A DNA stretch of 64,000 bases, taken from Labrenzia sp. R4_2 (GTDB taxonomy: Bacteria; Pseudomonadota; Alphaproteobacteria; Rhizobiales; Stappiaceae). Made by a program: the position numbers and the translations under genes. The notes under the pieces are model-generated. The model had not been told where the DNA came from. It saw nothing but the letters and a program-made list of their open reading frames with translations, and searched no databases. The DNA lies in assembly GCF_017743865.1 (NCBI RefSeq), contig NZ_JAGHRJ010000002.1, positions 1,054,001 through 1,118,000 on the forward strand. Reading direction: 5' to 3'. Below are positions 50,469-60,500 of this stretch, in pieces; the first letter of the stretch is position 1; the number at the start of each line of letters is the position of its first letter.

Positions 50469-51899
50469 TCACGCCGCTTCGATGTCGTCTGCAGGCGGAT
50501 ATTCTTTTTTCAAGGCTTCGACAAGCGGGCCCATGCGGGTTCCCAAAGAACCTTTGATCATCACGACATCACCGGGCTGCACGTCTTTCAGTAACAGCTC
50601 GATCAGGTCTTTGGCTTCTTCGCGGTGATGGGCCTTTACATCGTCCGGCAATTTATCCCAGAGCGCAGCCATATGCGGGCCGGCGCAGAAGACCCTGTCA
50701 ATCGCAGCTTCGCGGATCGGAACTTCAAGTTCTGCATGAAGCTGGTCGGCATCGGTGCCGAGTTCGCGCATATCGCCAATAACCGCAATCCGCCGCCCGG
50801 AGCCGCCAGGTGTGGCTTGCGCCAAAACCGAAAATGCCGCGCGCATCGACGCCGGGTTGGCGTTGTAGCTCTCGTCTATCAGCTGCACTTCGCCGCCGCC
50901 CACGGACAAACGGCATTGCTCGCCGCGGCCTTTGGGTGCGGTCATACCGCCGAGCGCGGCAGCGCCTTCCTGCAGATCCGCGCCCAGATCGGCCACAGCG
51001 GTTAACACCGCCAGGCTGTTCTGCACATGGTGCGCACCCGGAGCACCAATTCCGTATGACACGTCCTGCCCGAGGATCGAGGCTTCCACACTTGTGCCGT
51101 CGTCCGTTGCCACAGCCATTTTCAGGTGACTGTCTTCTGAACCGCTTTGTCCAAATGTCTGAACGTTGGGCACGGCAGCGGTTGCCGCCAAAAACCGGAG
51201 AAGATCGTATTGCTTGTTGTCCCGATTGAGGATCGCAACGCCATCCGGCTCCAGACCATTGAAGATTTCCGCCTTGGCCTGGGCAATCTTCTCAACAGAT
51301 TCGAAGAACTCGATATGAACGGCTTCGACGGTGGTGATGATCGCGACATGCGGCCGAACCATCTGTACCAGCGGCGTGATTTCACCCGCATGGTTCATGC
51401 CGATTTCAAAGACGCCAAAATCCGTATCGGCGGGCATGCGCGCCAGCGTCAGCGGGACGCCCCAGTGATTGTTGAACGAGGCAACCGACGCATGAACCTT
51501 GCCGGAGGGCGCAAGCGCCAGACGAAGGGCTTCCTTCGTCCCTGTTTTGCCAACCGATCCGGTAACCGCGACTATGCGGGCATTGGTGCGGGCCCGTGCG
51601 GCAACACCAAGTGCGCGCATGGCTTCGAGCGGATCATCAACAACGACATAACGCCCGTCATCGGGCAAATCACCGAGGCGATCTTCGGCAACAAGCGCCA
51701 ACGACGCTCCTGCCTCTAGCGCGGCCGCAACATAATCATGGCCATCGAGCCGATCACCTTTGATGGCGATGAACGCATCACCCGGCTCAAGAGTTCGGCT
51801 GTCGATGGAAATACCGGTTATGTGCGCGCCCACGTCCCCTTTGGCGGTTCCGCCACAGGCATCGATAAAGGCCTCAGATGTCCAAAGCGGGTCGCTCAT
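50469..51899 (-). CDS. murF: UDP-MurNAc-tripeptide-D-Ala-D-Ala ligase
   Basis: MurF attaches D-Ala-D-Ala to the tripeptide. The 476 residues show SIDSRTLEPGDAFIAIKG (31-48) of the N-terminal domain, the ATP loop TGSVGKTGTKE (113-123), NNHWGVPLTLARMP and DESYNANPASMRAA. The start overlaps the murE stop (ATGA). Confidence 0.96.
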   Translation of the reverse strand: MSDPLWTSEAFIDACGGTAKGDVGAHITGISIDSRTLEPGDAFIAIKGDRLDGHDYVAAALEAGASLALVAEDRLGDLPDDGRYVVVDDPLEAMRALGVAARARTNARIVAVTGSVGKTGTKEALRLALAPSGKVHASVASFNNHWGVPLTLARMPADTDFGVFEIGMNHAGEITPLVQMVRPHVAIITTVEAVHIEFFESVEKIAQAKAEIFNGLEPDGVAILNRDNKQYDLLRFLAATAAVPNVQTFGQSGSEDSHLKMAVATDDGTSVEASILGQDVSYGIGAPGAHHVQNSLAVLTAVADLGADLQEGAAALGGMTAPKGRGEQCRLSVGGGEVQLIDESYNANPASMRAAFSVLAQATPGGSGRRIAVIGDMRELGTDADQLHAELEVPIREAAIDRVFCAGPHMAALWDKLPDDVKAHHREEAKDLIELLLKDVQPGDVVMIKGSLGTRMGPLVEALKKEYPPADDIEAA

Positions 51900-53365
51900 T
51901 TTACTCCCAGTTGATTTATAGCGTGGCGCACAGAGTCGTGATCAGAGAAAGGAATCACTGTGTCGCCAACAATCTGGCCGGTTTCGTGACCTTTTCCGGC
52001 AACGCACAGGATATCGCCTGATTTCAGGCGCCGGATGCCTTCGGCAATTGCTTCAGCACGATCGCCAATCTCTAGACCACCCGGCGCACCTGCAAGAACG
52101 GCCTTGCGAATGGTCGCTGGGTCTTCCGATCTCGGGTTGTCATCGGTCACTATGACCAAATCTGCGTGACGCGCAGCCGCTTCGCCCATCAGGGGACGCT
52201 TGCCGGGATCCCGGTCACCACCGGCGCCCACCACAACAGACAGACTTCCTCCGGCAAAAGGCTTTAGTGCCGCCAACGCTTTGTCGAGAGCGTCCGGTTT
52301 GTGAGCGTAATCAACGAAAATCATACCGCCGGCCGGAGTTGTCCCGGCGAGCTCCAAGCGGCCGGGGGCGCCTTTTAGGTTCTCAAGAGCGCGAAGTGCA
52401 GCGCCGGCATCTATTCCGGCAGTAATCGCAAGACCTGCAGCAATCAAAGCGTTCGAAACCTGAAACCGGCCAATGAGTGGAAGGGTCACCTTGTACTCGC
52501 CGCGCGAGGTCTCGACGGTCAAAAGCTGCCCGGCACCGCTAGGCCTCAAGCCGGTCAGCTTGAGATCCTTGCCCGTCTCGCCAACCGTGAAAACCGGCAA
52601 TCCACGCTCTTCGGCAATGGCCAATACTTGATCTGTATACTTTTCACCCGGATCTACAACAACATGACCGCCGGCCGGGAGAAGCTCACTGAAGAGACGC
52701 AGCTTGGCTTGCAGGTAATCCTCGATGGTCGGGTGATAATCCATGTGATCCCGTCCAAGGTTAGTGAAGGCTGCTGCTGTCAGCCGGACACCATCAAGGC
52801 GATACTGATCAAGGCCGTGGGACGAGGCTTCCAAAGCGGCATAGCGAATACCTTCAGTCGCAAGGTCTGCCAGATCCTTTTGAAGCTGCACCGGGTCCGG
52901 CGTTGTCAGCCCGCCGTAACTTTCGCCATCCGGCTTAATGATGCCCAAGGTGCCAAGACTGGCCGCCGGATGGCCTGCAGCTTGAAAGATCTGACGCACG
53001 AAATGGGCGACCGATGTCTTTCCCGCGGTACCCGTGACGGCAACAATCGTATCCGGCTGACGGCCATAGAAACGCGCAGCCATCTTCGCAAAGGTCAGGC
53101 GCGGCTCATCGGCACTGAGTACTGCGGTTGTTTGCGGAACGAGCGCACGAACAGCCTCGGCAGCATCGGTTGCGCACAGAACAGCGACTGTTCCGGCTTC
53201 GACAGCTTTGGGAACGAACTGAACGCCATCAACCGTGGAGCCCTTGAAGGCAGCAAAGAGAAAACCTGGCTGGACCATACGGCTGTCCGCCGTCAGTCCT
53301 TCTATGGAAAGGCCATTTGCCGTGTCCGGCAAATCCATGCCGTCGGCTAAATGCTCAAGGTGCAT
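51896..53365 (-). CDS. murE: UDP-MurNAc-L-Ala-D-Glu-meso-DAP ligase
   Basis: MurE adds the third stem residue. The 489 residues show TADSRMVQPGFLFAAFKG, the ATP loop TGTAGKTS (111-118), the carbamylated-Lys region, and the C-terminal DNPRSEDP motif that specifies meso-diaminopimelate rather than lysine. It is separated from ftsI by 105 bases and overlaps murF (ATGA). Confidence 0.96.
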   Translation of the reverse strand: MHLEHLADGMDLPDTANGLSIEGLTADSRMVQPGFLFAAFKGSTVDGVQFVPKAVEAGTVAVLCATDAAEAVRALVPQTTAVLSADEPRLTFAKMAARFYGRQPDTIVAVTGTAGKTSVAHFVRQIFQAAGHPAASLGTLGIIKPDGESYGGLTTPDPVQLQKDLADLATEGIRYAALEASSHGLDQYRLDGVRLTAAAFTNLGRDHMDYHPTIEDYLQAKLRLFSELLPAGGHVVVDPGEKYTDQVLAIAEERGLPVFTVGETGKDLKLTGLRPSGAGQLLTVETSRGEYKVTLPLIGRFQVSNALIAAGLAITAGIDAGAALRALENLKGAPGRLELAGTTPAGGMIFVDYAHKPDALDKALAALKPFAGGSLSVVVGAGGDRDPGKRPLMGEAAARHADLVIVTDDNPRSEDPATIRKAVLAGAPGGLEIGDRAEAIAEGIRRLKSGDILCVAGKGHETGQIVGDTVIPFSDHDSVRHAINQLGVK

Positions 53366-53470
53366 AACATCCGATCATCCGGTTCGTGCATCGTCATTCT
53401 CGTGAAGCTTAAAACCGGACCGGATTTCGGCTGCGACCCCGCCGGACCAGTTCGCTTCTTTTATGTCTCC

Positions 53471-55183
53471 TTAATAGGAAATCTCGATCGGTTCATCCCC
53501 TTTGCCAAAGCGCGGCATCACACCGAGCATCGGTGCTGCGCGGCGAATGATCGCCCCGGTCGTGGGAGCTGTGTTCAAACCGGCGGTCGCGCCAATGCCT
53601 TCCCGCTCCGATTTCGGCTCATCAAGAACAACCAGAACCACGTATCTCGGATCGTCCATCGGGAAGGCCGAAAGGAAGGAGTTGCGCCGCTTGTTCGACA
53701 CATAAACACCATTTTCGATCTTCTCCGCTGTCCCGGTCTTGCCGCCGACGGTGTAGCCTGGAACATCGGCCCGGCGCCCGGATCCGGAGAGGACATTGAG
53801 GCGGAAGAGATACCGCATCATGCGGCTGACTTCAGGTGAAATCACTTGCTTCTTCAGCGCCTTAACTTCTTCCTGTGTCCGAGGCACAAAGGTCGGCGGC
53901 AACAAGGAGCCACCGTTGACCATAGCCGCGGCGGCCACCGCTGTTTGCATCGGCGTTACCGACAAGCCGTGACCGAAGGAGATGGTCATCGCGGCCAATT
54001 CATTCCATTTCGGCGGCAACAAGGGAGCTGCGTTTTCGGGCAATTCCGTCTGCAATCGCTTCGTCAGATGCAACCGCTCCATGAATTCCTTCTGGCGCGC
54101 GACCCCGGTCGCCAGCATCATTTTTGCGGTGCCGATGTTGGATGAATAAATGAAGATTTCCGGTACGGACAGGATGCGGTTTTTCCCGTGGAAATCGGTG
54201 ATCGTCCGGCCCGCTGCGCGCAGAGGGCGGGTCGCATCGAAGCTGTCATTGATCGTAACAGCCCCCGAATCCAACGCCATGGCAGTCGTGAACGCCTTGA
54301 ACACGGAGCCCATTTCAAAGACACCGCCGGTCGCCCGGTTCAGCCGGTCCTTTTCCAGAGCTTCGGATCTGTCGTTCGGATCGTAGTCCGGCAGGGACGA
54401 CATTGCGACGACTTCGCCAGTCTTTGCATCCAGCACGATCCCGGCGGCCGCGATGGCCCGATAGCGCTCCATTGCCTTGACCAATTCATCGCGCACAACG
54501 TGCTGCACCCTGAGATCTACGGAAAGACGCACCGGCTCCATTGTGCGGCCAGAGGCAAACCCGATCGACTGAAGGTCGCGCAACCATTGATCGTCGACAT
54601 ATTTTTCAATCCCGCTGAGACCCTGATTGTCGACATTTACCGCGCCGACGATGTGGCCCGCGGTCGGGCCGCCTGGGTAAAAGCGCTGGTTCTCAGACAG
54701 GAAACCGATGCCGGGCAAACCAAGGTCATGCACCTGCTCTGCCTTGTCCGGTGTCATTTCACGCTTCAACCAGACAAATCCGGCCCCGCTCTCAAGACGG
54801 CGGCGGACAAGCGCCTCATCCAGATCCGGCAAGATACGGGTGAGCCCTTCGACTGCTTCGTCAACATCGAGAATGCGGCGCGGCTCGGCATAAAGGGACG
54901 CGGTCTTGATATCGGTGGCAAGGATCTCACCATTGCGGTCGATGAGATCCGGGCGGGAGGCGGCCACGGAATCCTGGGCAGAAATCCAGGCCCGGGACGG
55001 CGCCTCATCCATCTGGGCAAGATAGATCAACCGGCCACCAATGGCCGCGTAAACACAGGCAAAAGCGAGCATGGCGAGATAAACGCGCGACTTGACCGCA
55101 CTCGACGAAACCGAGCTGCGCGCCGCCCTCGGCTGGGTTCGCCGAACCTGGAGAAAGCTCGCTGGTTCTGTTGCCAATGTCAT
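53471..55183 (-). CDS. ftsI: Septal peptidoglycan transpeptidase FtsI (PBP3)
   Basis: FtsI cross-links septal peptidoglycan. The 570 residues have a cytoplasmic Arg/Ser-rich tail, a membrane anchor (about 35-57), a pedestal domain, and the transpeptidase motifs SVFK (293-296, catalytic Ser293), SSN (347-349) and KTGT (482-485). IDRNGEILAT (81-90) is the typical PBP dimerisation-domain start. It follows ftsL by 13 bases. Confidence 0.97.
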   Translation of the reverse strand: MTLATEPASFLQVRRTQPRAARSSVSSSAVKSRVYLAMLAFACVYAAIGGRLIYLAQMDEAPSRAWISAQDSVAASRPDLIDRNGEILATDIKTASLYAEPRRILDVDEAVEGLTRILPDLDEALVRRRLESGAGFVWLKREMTPDKAEQVHDLGLPGIGFLSENQRFYPGGPTAGHIVGAVNVDNQGLSGIEKYVDDQWLRDLQSIGFASGRTMEPVRLSVDLRVQHVVRDELVKAMERYRAIAAAGIVLDAKTGEVVAMSSLPDYDPNDRSEALEKDRLNRATGGVFEMGSVFKAFTTAMALDSGAVTINDSFDATRPLRAAGRTITDFHGKNRILSVPEIFIYSSNIGTAKMMLATGVARQKEFMERLHLTKRLQTELPENAAPLLPPKWNELAAMTISFGHGLSVTPMQTAVAAAAMVNGGSLLPPTFVPRTQEEVKALKKQVISPEVSRMMRYLFRLNVLSGSGRRADVPGYTVGGKTGTAEKIENGVYVSNKRRNSFLSAFPMDDPRYVVLVVLDEPKSEREGIGATAGLNTAPTTGAIIRRAAPMLGVMPRFGKGDEPIEISY

Positions 55184-55196
55184 TGCCCCTAAGCCC

Positions 55197-55553
55197 CTAC
55201 CTGATCATCGCCGAAGAACCGGCATATCCGCCCATCTGGTCAGCCCCGCCAATCGGCTCCAGAGTCACCGGCCGTGCCGGAAGTTCATCCGGCATGACGA
55301 TCTGCCGGACTTCCAACGCTTCGAGTTGAAGGTATTCGTTGTAGCGCTCGACAAGGTTCTGCAGCCGTTCCGGCTTGTTCAGAACACTCCACTCGGCGCG
55401 CAAGTGGCGGATTGCATTCCGCTCTTCGTCGATTTGCCGCTGCAGCTCCGCAACCTTCGCAGCGGACTTCGTTGCCGCCATCTTCAGGTCGTAAACGGTT
55501 GCCGCACCGATCACGACGGCCACGATGAAAAGGATGTTGAGCACCCGAACCAT
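55197..55553 (-). CDS. ftsL: Cell-division protein FtsL
   Basis: FtsL is a small bitopic coiled-coil partner of FtsB and FtsQ. The 118 residues comprise a membrane helix (VLNILFIVAVVIGAATVY, about 4-21), a leucine-zipper-like coiled coil (AKVAELQRQIDEERNAIRHLRAEWSVL, split) and the KPERLQNLVERY segment typical of alphaproteobacterial FtsL. Its position between rsmH and ftsI supports the call. Confidence 0.9.
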   Translation of the reverse strand: MVRVLNILFIVAVVIGAATVYDLKMAATKSAAKVAELQRQIDEERNAIRHLRAEWSVLNKPERLQNLVERYNEYLQLEALEVRQIVMPDELPARPVTLEPIGGADQMGGYAGSSAMIR

Positions 55554-55554
55554 G

Positions 55555-56595
55555 TCAGCCCCCTAGTCCATGAAACGCTGCAAGGCGCGGCACACCGGCG
55601 GCATGAATGTCGAGCTCGCGCGCCGGAGCTTCTGTCCGCCGCCCAGCTCTCAGCTTCGCAGAGCGCGCCCGCGGATTTGCATGCGTTTCCGTATCGCGCG
55701 CCTCGACCGCCTTGCGCGTGAGATTTTCAAAAGTTGCCGGCGGAACCTCTTCCTCCGGCATATGACGTGACCCGCCACCCCGTGTTTTTGTCCGGTCCTG
55801 GAAGAACCGTTTGACGATGCGGTCTTCGAGCGAGTGAAAACTCACCAAAACCAGGCGGCCACCCGGCTTCAGGATGCGTTCAGCAGCGCCCAGCGCCTGA
55901 GCGGCCTGATGCAGTTCACCGTTCACATAGATCCGCAGCGCCTGAAATGTCCGTGTCGCCGGATGGATCTGCGCTTTTTTTGGAGAGCGCCCGAGGACTT
56001 TCTCGATCAGATTTGCAAGCTCAAGTGTCCGGCTGAACGGCTTTTCCTTGCGCGCATTGTCAATCGCATGCGCGACGGATGGCGCCCGTTTTTCTTCGCC
56101 CAAAAGCCCGATGATCCGGATCAGATCCCGCACGGGCAACTCATTGACCACGTCAGCAGCAGATGGCCCGGCTTGCTCCATGCGCATATCCAAAGGACCG
56201 TCACGCAGAAACGAAAACCCGCGTTCGGCCTGATCCAGCTGCATGGAAGAAACACCGAGGTCTAGGACGACACCATCAACGCCGTCAAACCCGCTCGCGC
56301 GCGCATGAATTTCCAGGTCCGCGAACTGACCCGGCACCAGGATCAGGCGGCCACCGGACTGGGCGACGAGTTCCTGACCGCCGGCTATTGCATCGGGATC
56401 ACGGTCGATCCCGACCACCGTTGCGCCGCGTTCCAAAAGCTTGCGCGAGTAACCACCGGCCCCAAACGTGCCGTCAACCATAACCTCGCCCGGCTGAGGG
56501 TCGAGCCATTCCAGAACCTCGTTAAGAAGAACCGGCACATGACGCTCTGGTCCGCCAGCAGCAAGATCATCCGTCTTGTCGCCGAGCGCCATCAT
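55555..56595 (-). CDS. rsmH: 16S rRNA m4C1402 methyltransferase
   Basis: RsmH (MraW) methylates N4 of C1402 in 16S rRNA. The 346 residues include [13 protein letters not shown], the SAM site [50 protein letters not shown] and [16 protein letters not shown]. The first two codons are ATG ATG; the mraZ stop TGA lies within them. A 50-residue Arg-rich tail near the C-terminus precedes the stop. Confidence 0.96.
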   Translation of the reverse strand: MMALGDKTDDLAAGGPERHVPVLLNEVLEWLDPQPGEVMVDGTFGAGGYSRKLLERGATVVGIDRDPDAIAGGQELVAQSGGRLILVPGQFADLEIHARASGFDGVDGVVLDLGVSSMQLDQAERGFSFLRDGPLDMRMEQAGPSAADVVNELPVRDLIRIIGLLGEEKRAPSVAHAIDNARKEKPFSRTLELANLIEKVLGRSPKKAQIHPATRTFQALRIYVNGELHQAAQALGAAERILKPGGRLVLVSFHSLEDRIVKRFFQDRTKTRGGGSRHMPEEEVPPATFENLTRKAVEARDTETHANPRARSAKLRAGRRTEAPARELDIHAAGVPRLAAFHGLGG

Positions 56596-57059
56596 ACCGG
56601 CTCTCCTTGCGAGGGTGCCGGGAGTTGCCCCGACAGCATTGCGAGTGCGCGCTTTTGGGCCTCTGCGCGATACTCGCGGAACTGCTCTGGTTCCCAGATC
56701 TGAAACTTGTAATCCATACCGACAAACGTGACGGTGTCGGAGAGGCCAGCATGGTCGCGGATCATGTCGGAGAGGGTCATACGGCCATCTCCATCGATCT
56801 TGATGATTTCGCTGGCACCGAACAGCGCTGCTGCGAGCATGTCATGATCGGGTGTGAGCTTGGCAAACTGCTGGGCGCGGTTCTGAATTTCAGCCACGAG
56901 CTGATTGCCTCCGGCGTCGACCGCCGCGCAATGCGCAGATGAAATACAGTAAAGCCCTTCAAACCCATCTCTCGCCAATACCGTGCGGAAGGGTGCCGGG
57001 ATCGACACGCGACCCTTGGCATCCAGCCGGTTGGTAAAATGCGAAACAAAGCCGGCCAT
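56592..57059 (-). CDS. mraZ: Transcriptional regulator MraZ
   Basis: MraZ is a DNA-binding protein of the AbrB-like swapped-hairpin fold, forming rings and autoregulating the dcw operon. The 155 residues show two repeats: [13 protein letters not shown] (14-26) and [16 protein letters not shown]. It heads the cluster, overlapping rsmH by the TGA/ATG junction. A phased TGGGN array lies about 160-195 bp upstream. Confidence 0.95.
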   Translation of the reverse strand: MAGFVSHFTNRLDAKGRVSIPAPFRTVLARDGFEGLYCISSAHCAAVDAGGNQLVAEIQNRAQQFAKLTPDHDMLAAALFGASEIIKIDGDGRMTLSDMIRDHAGLSDTVTFVGMDYKFQIWEPEQFREYRAEAQKRALAMLSGQLPAPSQGEPV

Positions 57060-57442
57060 ACATCCCCGCTACGGACCCCCGTCCGCGCAATCCCCGAAAC
57101 AACCCAAAAAAGAAGGAAACGGCCCTACCTGTCAGAACATGCAAATTGCAACGGCAGCTCTTGCCAGCTCGTTAAGTCATGTCCTGAGCCCGTCGAACAT
57201 GGGCCCGCGCTCCCCATTCTGGGTAAATATGGGATACCATGGGAAATCATGGGCGGTCAATGGAATCTCATGGATTCCTGCAGGATTTGATCGCACACGA
57301 CCCCGTCGAGCGAAGGTAACGCCAACATGCTTAATGAAGCCTTGACAGAATAGTAGAATCGGAGTCGCAGAAATACGGAGGGTCCGCGCTCCAGCAATCG
57401 GTGCGTGATGCCACCATCCCCAGTTTTCAAAGACTTGTGGAT
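57060..57442. promoter_or_regulatory. dcw promoter region
   Basis: The 383 bp between mraZ and the terminator of the next minus-strand gene hold the MraZ-box-like array at 57200-57254. The dcw promoter is expected between the array and the mraZ start, but I could not fix -35/-10 elements. Short plus- and minus-strand frames here look incidental. Confidence 0.5.
57200..57254. promoter_or_regulatory. MraZ box: phased TGGGN repeats
   Basis: On the plus strand, TGGGT (57220), TGGGA (57230), TGGGA (57240) and TGGGC (57250) recur with exact 10-bp spacing (TGGGN-N5). A further TGGGC at 57200 is in the same phase with one unit missing at 57210. Degenerate units TGGAA (57261) and TGGAT (57271) follow, one base out of phase. 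This is the form of the MraZ binding site. The repeats read opposite to mraZ. Confidence 0.8.
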
Positions 57443-57471
57443 ACAAAAAACGCCGCGGAAAATCCGCGGCG
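57443..57471 (-). terminator. Terminator after the modular repeat protein gene
   Basis: CGCCGCGGA (57451-57459) and TCCGCGGCG (57463-57471) form a 9-bp stem with an AAA loop. On the minus strand it is followed by six Ts, so it ends transcription from the gene at 57532-60618. Confidence 0.92.
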
Positions 57472-57531
57472 TAAGTTTGAGCATGCGCTCTTTGCGGCGC
57501 TCAAAGCGCTCAGGGTCAGGACCCCGCTATG

Positions 57532-60500
57532 TCACAGCAGAAAGTCTGTGTTGCCGAGAGCCCGCAGCTGATCGGCAACGCCGCCCGCATCTGTGACGAC
57601 CGTGTTCCAGTCTGCCGCGGTCAGGTTGGCGAGAGACAGATCTTCAGCCTGGATATCTTCCAGCACATAGGTGTGCCCACCATTGTTCTGAACGGTGATT
57701 GTCAGATCGGTTCCGACCTCTTGGAGCGAGATGTCGTTGACTGACAAGCTGCTGAAATCCAAAAGATCTTCAGAGGCATCAAAGTTGAGCACGGAGACTT
57801 CCCGCCCCCATTCCCACGTGATCGCCACCGTATCGGCACCCGATCCAAGGTTGATTGTATCCGAAGTGGACGGAGTAACCGATGTGGCGGGCGGTGTTGG
57901 AACCTCCGAAGTGTCTGATGTATCGGGCGCGTCCGGTGTATCCGGGGTTTCGGTTCCTGATACGGCACCCACACCTTCACGGACCTGGAACCCGTCTGTG
58001 CCTTGGCCTGCCGGCGCTTCCGGCGTCAGCAACGCTTCCCGCGACACCAACGACACATCGTTCTGATCGATCCCGAACGGGGCTTCCAGATTGTCTTCCA
58101 TCACCTGATCGAAATGGAACTCCAGATTGCCTGGAATGAGGTCGGCTTTTTGAACGCCAGTGAAGGTGAAGCTTTGACCACTCGGCGGAACACTGATGAC
58201 CATTCCATTCGGCGTATCCTCAACGCTCAAGCGTTCACGCGTGCCGAAGTAGAGGAAACTGATCTTCTGTGTTGCCGGATCAAACCCGTTGATCACTTCG
58301 GCCTGCCCATATTCATGAGAGCGGATGTAGACCGTGTCGCCATCCCGCGGGCCGATGCCCTTTTCCCAGGAAAGAACGCCGCCGAGGTCCTGACGCAGGT
58401 GCTCGTTGCCGACCACGCCAAAGTTCTCAATGGTGAGATCCGCGAGTTGCACCCCTTGCAGGATCTGCATGTCCGCCCCCCACGGATTGTCGACGATCGG
58501 CTCACCGTTCGGGGTCATGTTCAAGATCAGGCCATGAACCGAAGCATTGCCGAAGTCGAGCTGATCCGCGGCCGGGTTAAAGCCGACGATATCATCCTTG
58601 CCAAACTCCGCGGCCCATTTGACGCCGCCGAGATCACTCGCTCCGGTCGGCACCGGAGTGTTGGACCCGTCAGCATCGTAGATCACATCGAACCCGCCGG
58701 TGTCCGGCGTTTCGATGGATTGGCCTAAAAGGCTTGCAACCTCATTGAGCGCAGATTCTTCGGCAACCATGAAATTGTTCATGGTCATGTCCGATAGAGA
58801 CACGCCCGTCAGCACAGTTGTGTTGGCGACCTCGCCGGTAGCCGTATAAACGGTGACTGTCAGACCGTTTACCGTATCCTGAATCTCAAGCCGTTCCGCG
58901 ATGACACCGGCTTCAAGATGAAGCATGTCCCCACCCGCCGGATCAAAATCCGTGATGACACGGGACGGGCTGTTCGGCATGATCATGATCATCTGTGCCC
59001 CGTCCGGCATGTTGGGCATGTCCGGCATGTCCGGCATATCAGGATTGTCCGGCGTATCAGGATTGTCCGGCGTATCCGGTGTACCTGGTCCGGAAACCGT
59101 TCCAACTTGCGACAGGATTTCCTGACCGGTTTCCGTGCTTTGAATTGTGAAGTTCGACGCTGACAGATCGCTCAAGGTTACGCCTTGGAGTGTCACGGTC
59201 TGATTGTTCGATGCCATCGTGAAAATCACGTTGCCATTGACTTCCGTGACATCGATCGCTTCCGGCCCAAACCAGTCGATGAAAATGGTGTCACTTTGTG
59301 GGTTGAAGTTGGACACGACACGATCCGTGCCCCAGGCCCAGGTGACCACAACCGATGCATTGGCCGCAGTGACCCCCGCGGTTCCGTTCCAGCTGCCCGG
59401 CTCGATGGGCGGGGCCGGTGTGGGATCAACCGGATCCGGTTCAACGGGATCTGGGTCTACAGGGTCCGGGTCGACCGGGACCTCTGGATCCGGATCAACA
59501 GGATCTGGATCCACCGGCACTTCGGGATCGGGCGCTGCGCTATCCTGACCGATCAACCCGAAAATCTTGCTGGCTGTCCCAGAATCCAGAACAGTAAAAT
59601 TGGATGGGCTGAGATCAGACAACTGCACCCCTTGAAGGGTTGTGGTCTGATTGTTTGACGGGACAGCAAACACAACACCGTTTGCCGTTTGGGTAATTGT
59701 GAGATCGGCCGCGCCGATCCAATCAACGAAGATGGTGCCGGTTGCCGGATCGAAGTTCGACACAACCGCATCCTGTCCCCAGGACCAGGTGATCACGACA
59801 TCCGCAGATCCCTCGTCGACATCAGCCGATCCGTTGTCTCCGTTTCCGGGCGCCCCCGGAGTGCCTGGTGTTCCAGGCGTGCCACCGTCTGGCGTTCCAA
59901 GCCCTTCGTCCCCGGTTAGGCGGCTCTCAAAGAAAGCGATTGCCTCGGCAACGGTCGGAGCATCGAAGCCACCGAACTGCTCCATATATTGCAGGATGGA
60001 CGTACCGTATTCATCGGTACTGACTGCCCCGCTTTGCAGAAGGGACGCCGTCCCCCAGGCACCGCGCAAGTGTGCTGCGGCCATGATACCAGTCAATGTC
60101 AGCTCAACCGTTACAGTCTGGCCGTTCTGCGTGTATGTCGCGGTCTGGCCGATATAATCGCTCAGCGATTGACCGCTGTTTGCGAGTTGGTTTTCGATGA
60201 CCTGCAGATTGTAGCCAAAGGCTTCCTGGATCGCGACATCCTGGGCGGCCTTGGTTGTGAAGTCCGCAAAGGAGTTCACACCGTTCTTGCCGGTCCAGGT
60301 CCCATCCCAGGTGTTGGTGGCCGCACCGTTTCCATAAAACACCGTGTCGTCGTAGTAGCCGAGATCGATGAGCAGCGCTTCACCGAACTGGAAGCCAACA
60401 AACCCAAGCGAGTTCTGAGACTGGTAGGCCATAGCCTCCCATTCGGCATCTGTCAGCTGAGACCAGCTCGAATACTGCGGAAACCGGTCTTGCACCGGGC

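Noticed and set aside
54188..55192. 334-codon plus-strand frame
   Set aside because: Antisense to ftsI, with no family resemblance.
57060..57442. Possible small gene or RNA upstream of mraZ
   Set aside because: Only short frames with unlikely composition; the TGGGN array explains the visible pattern better.
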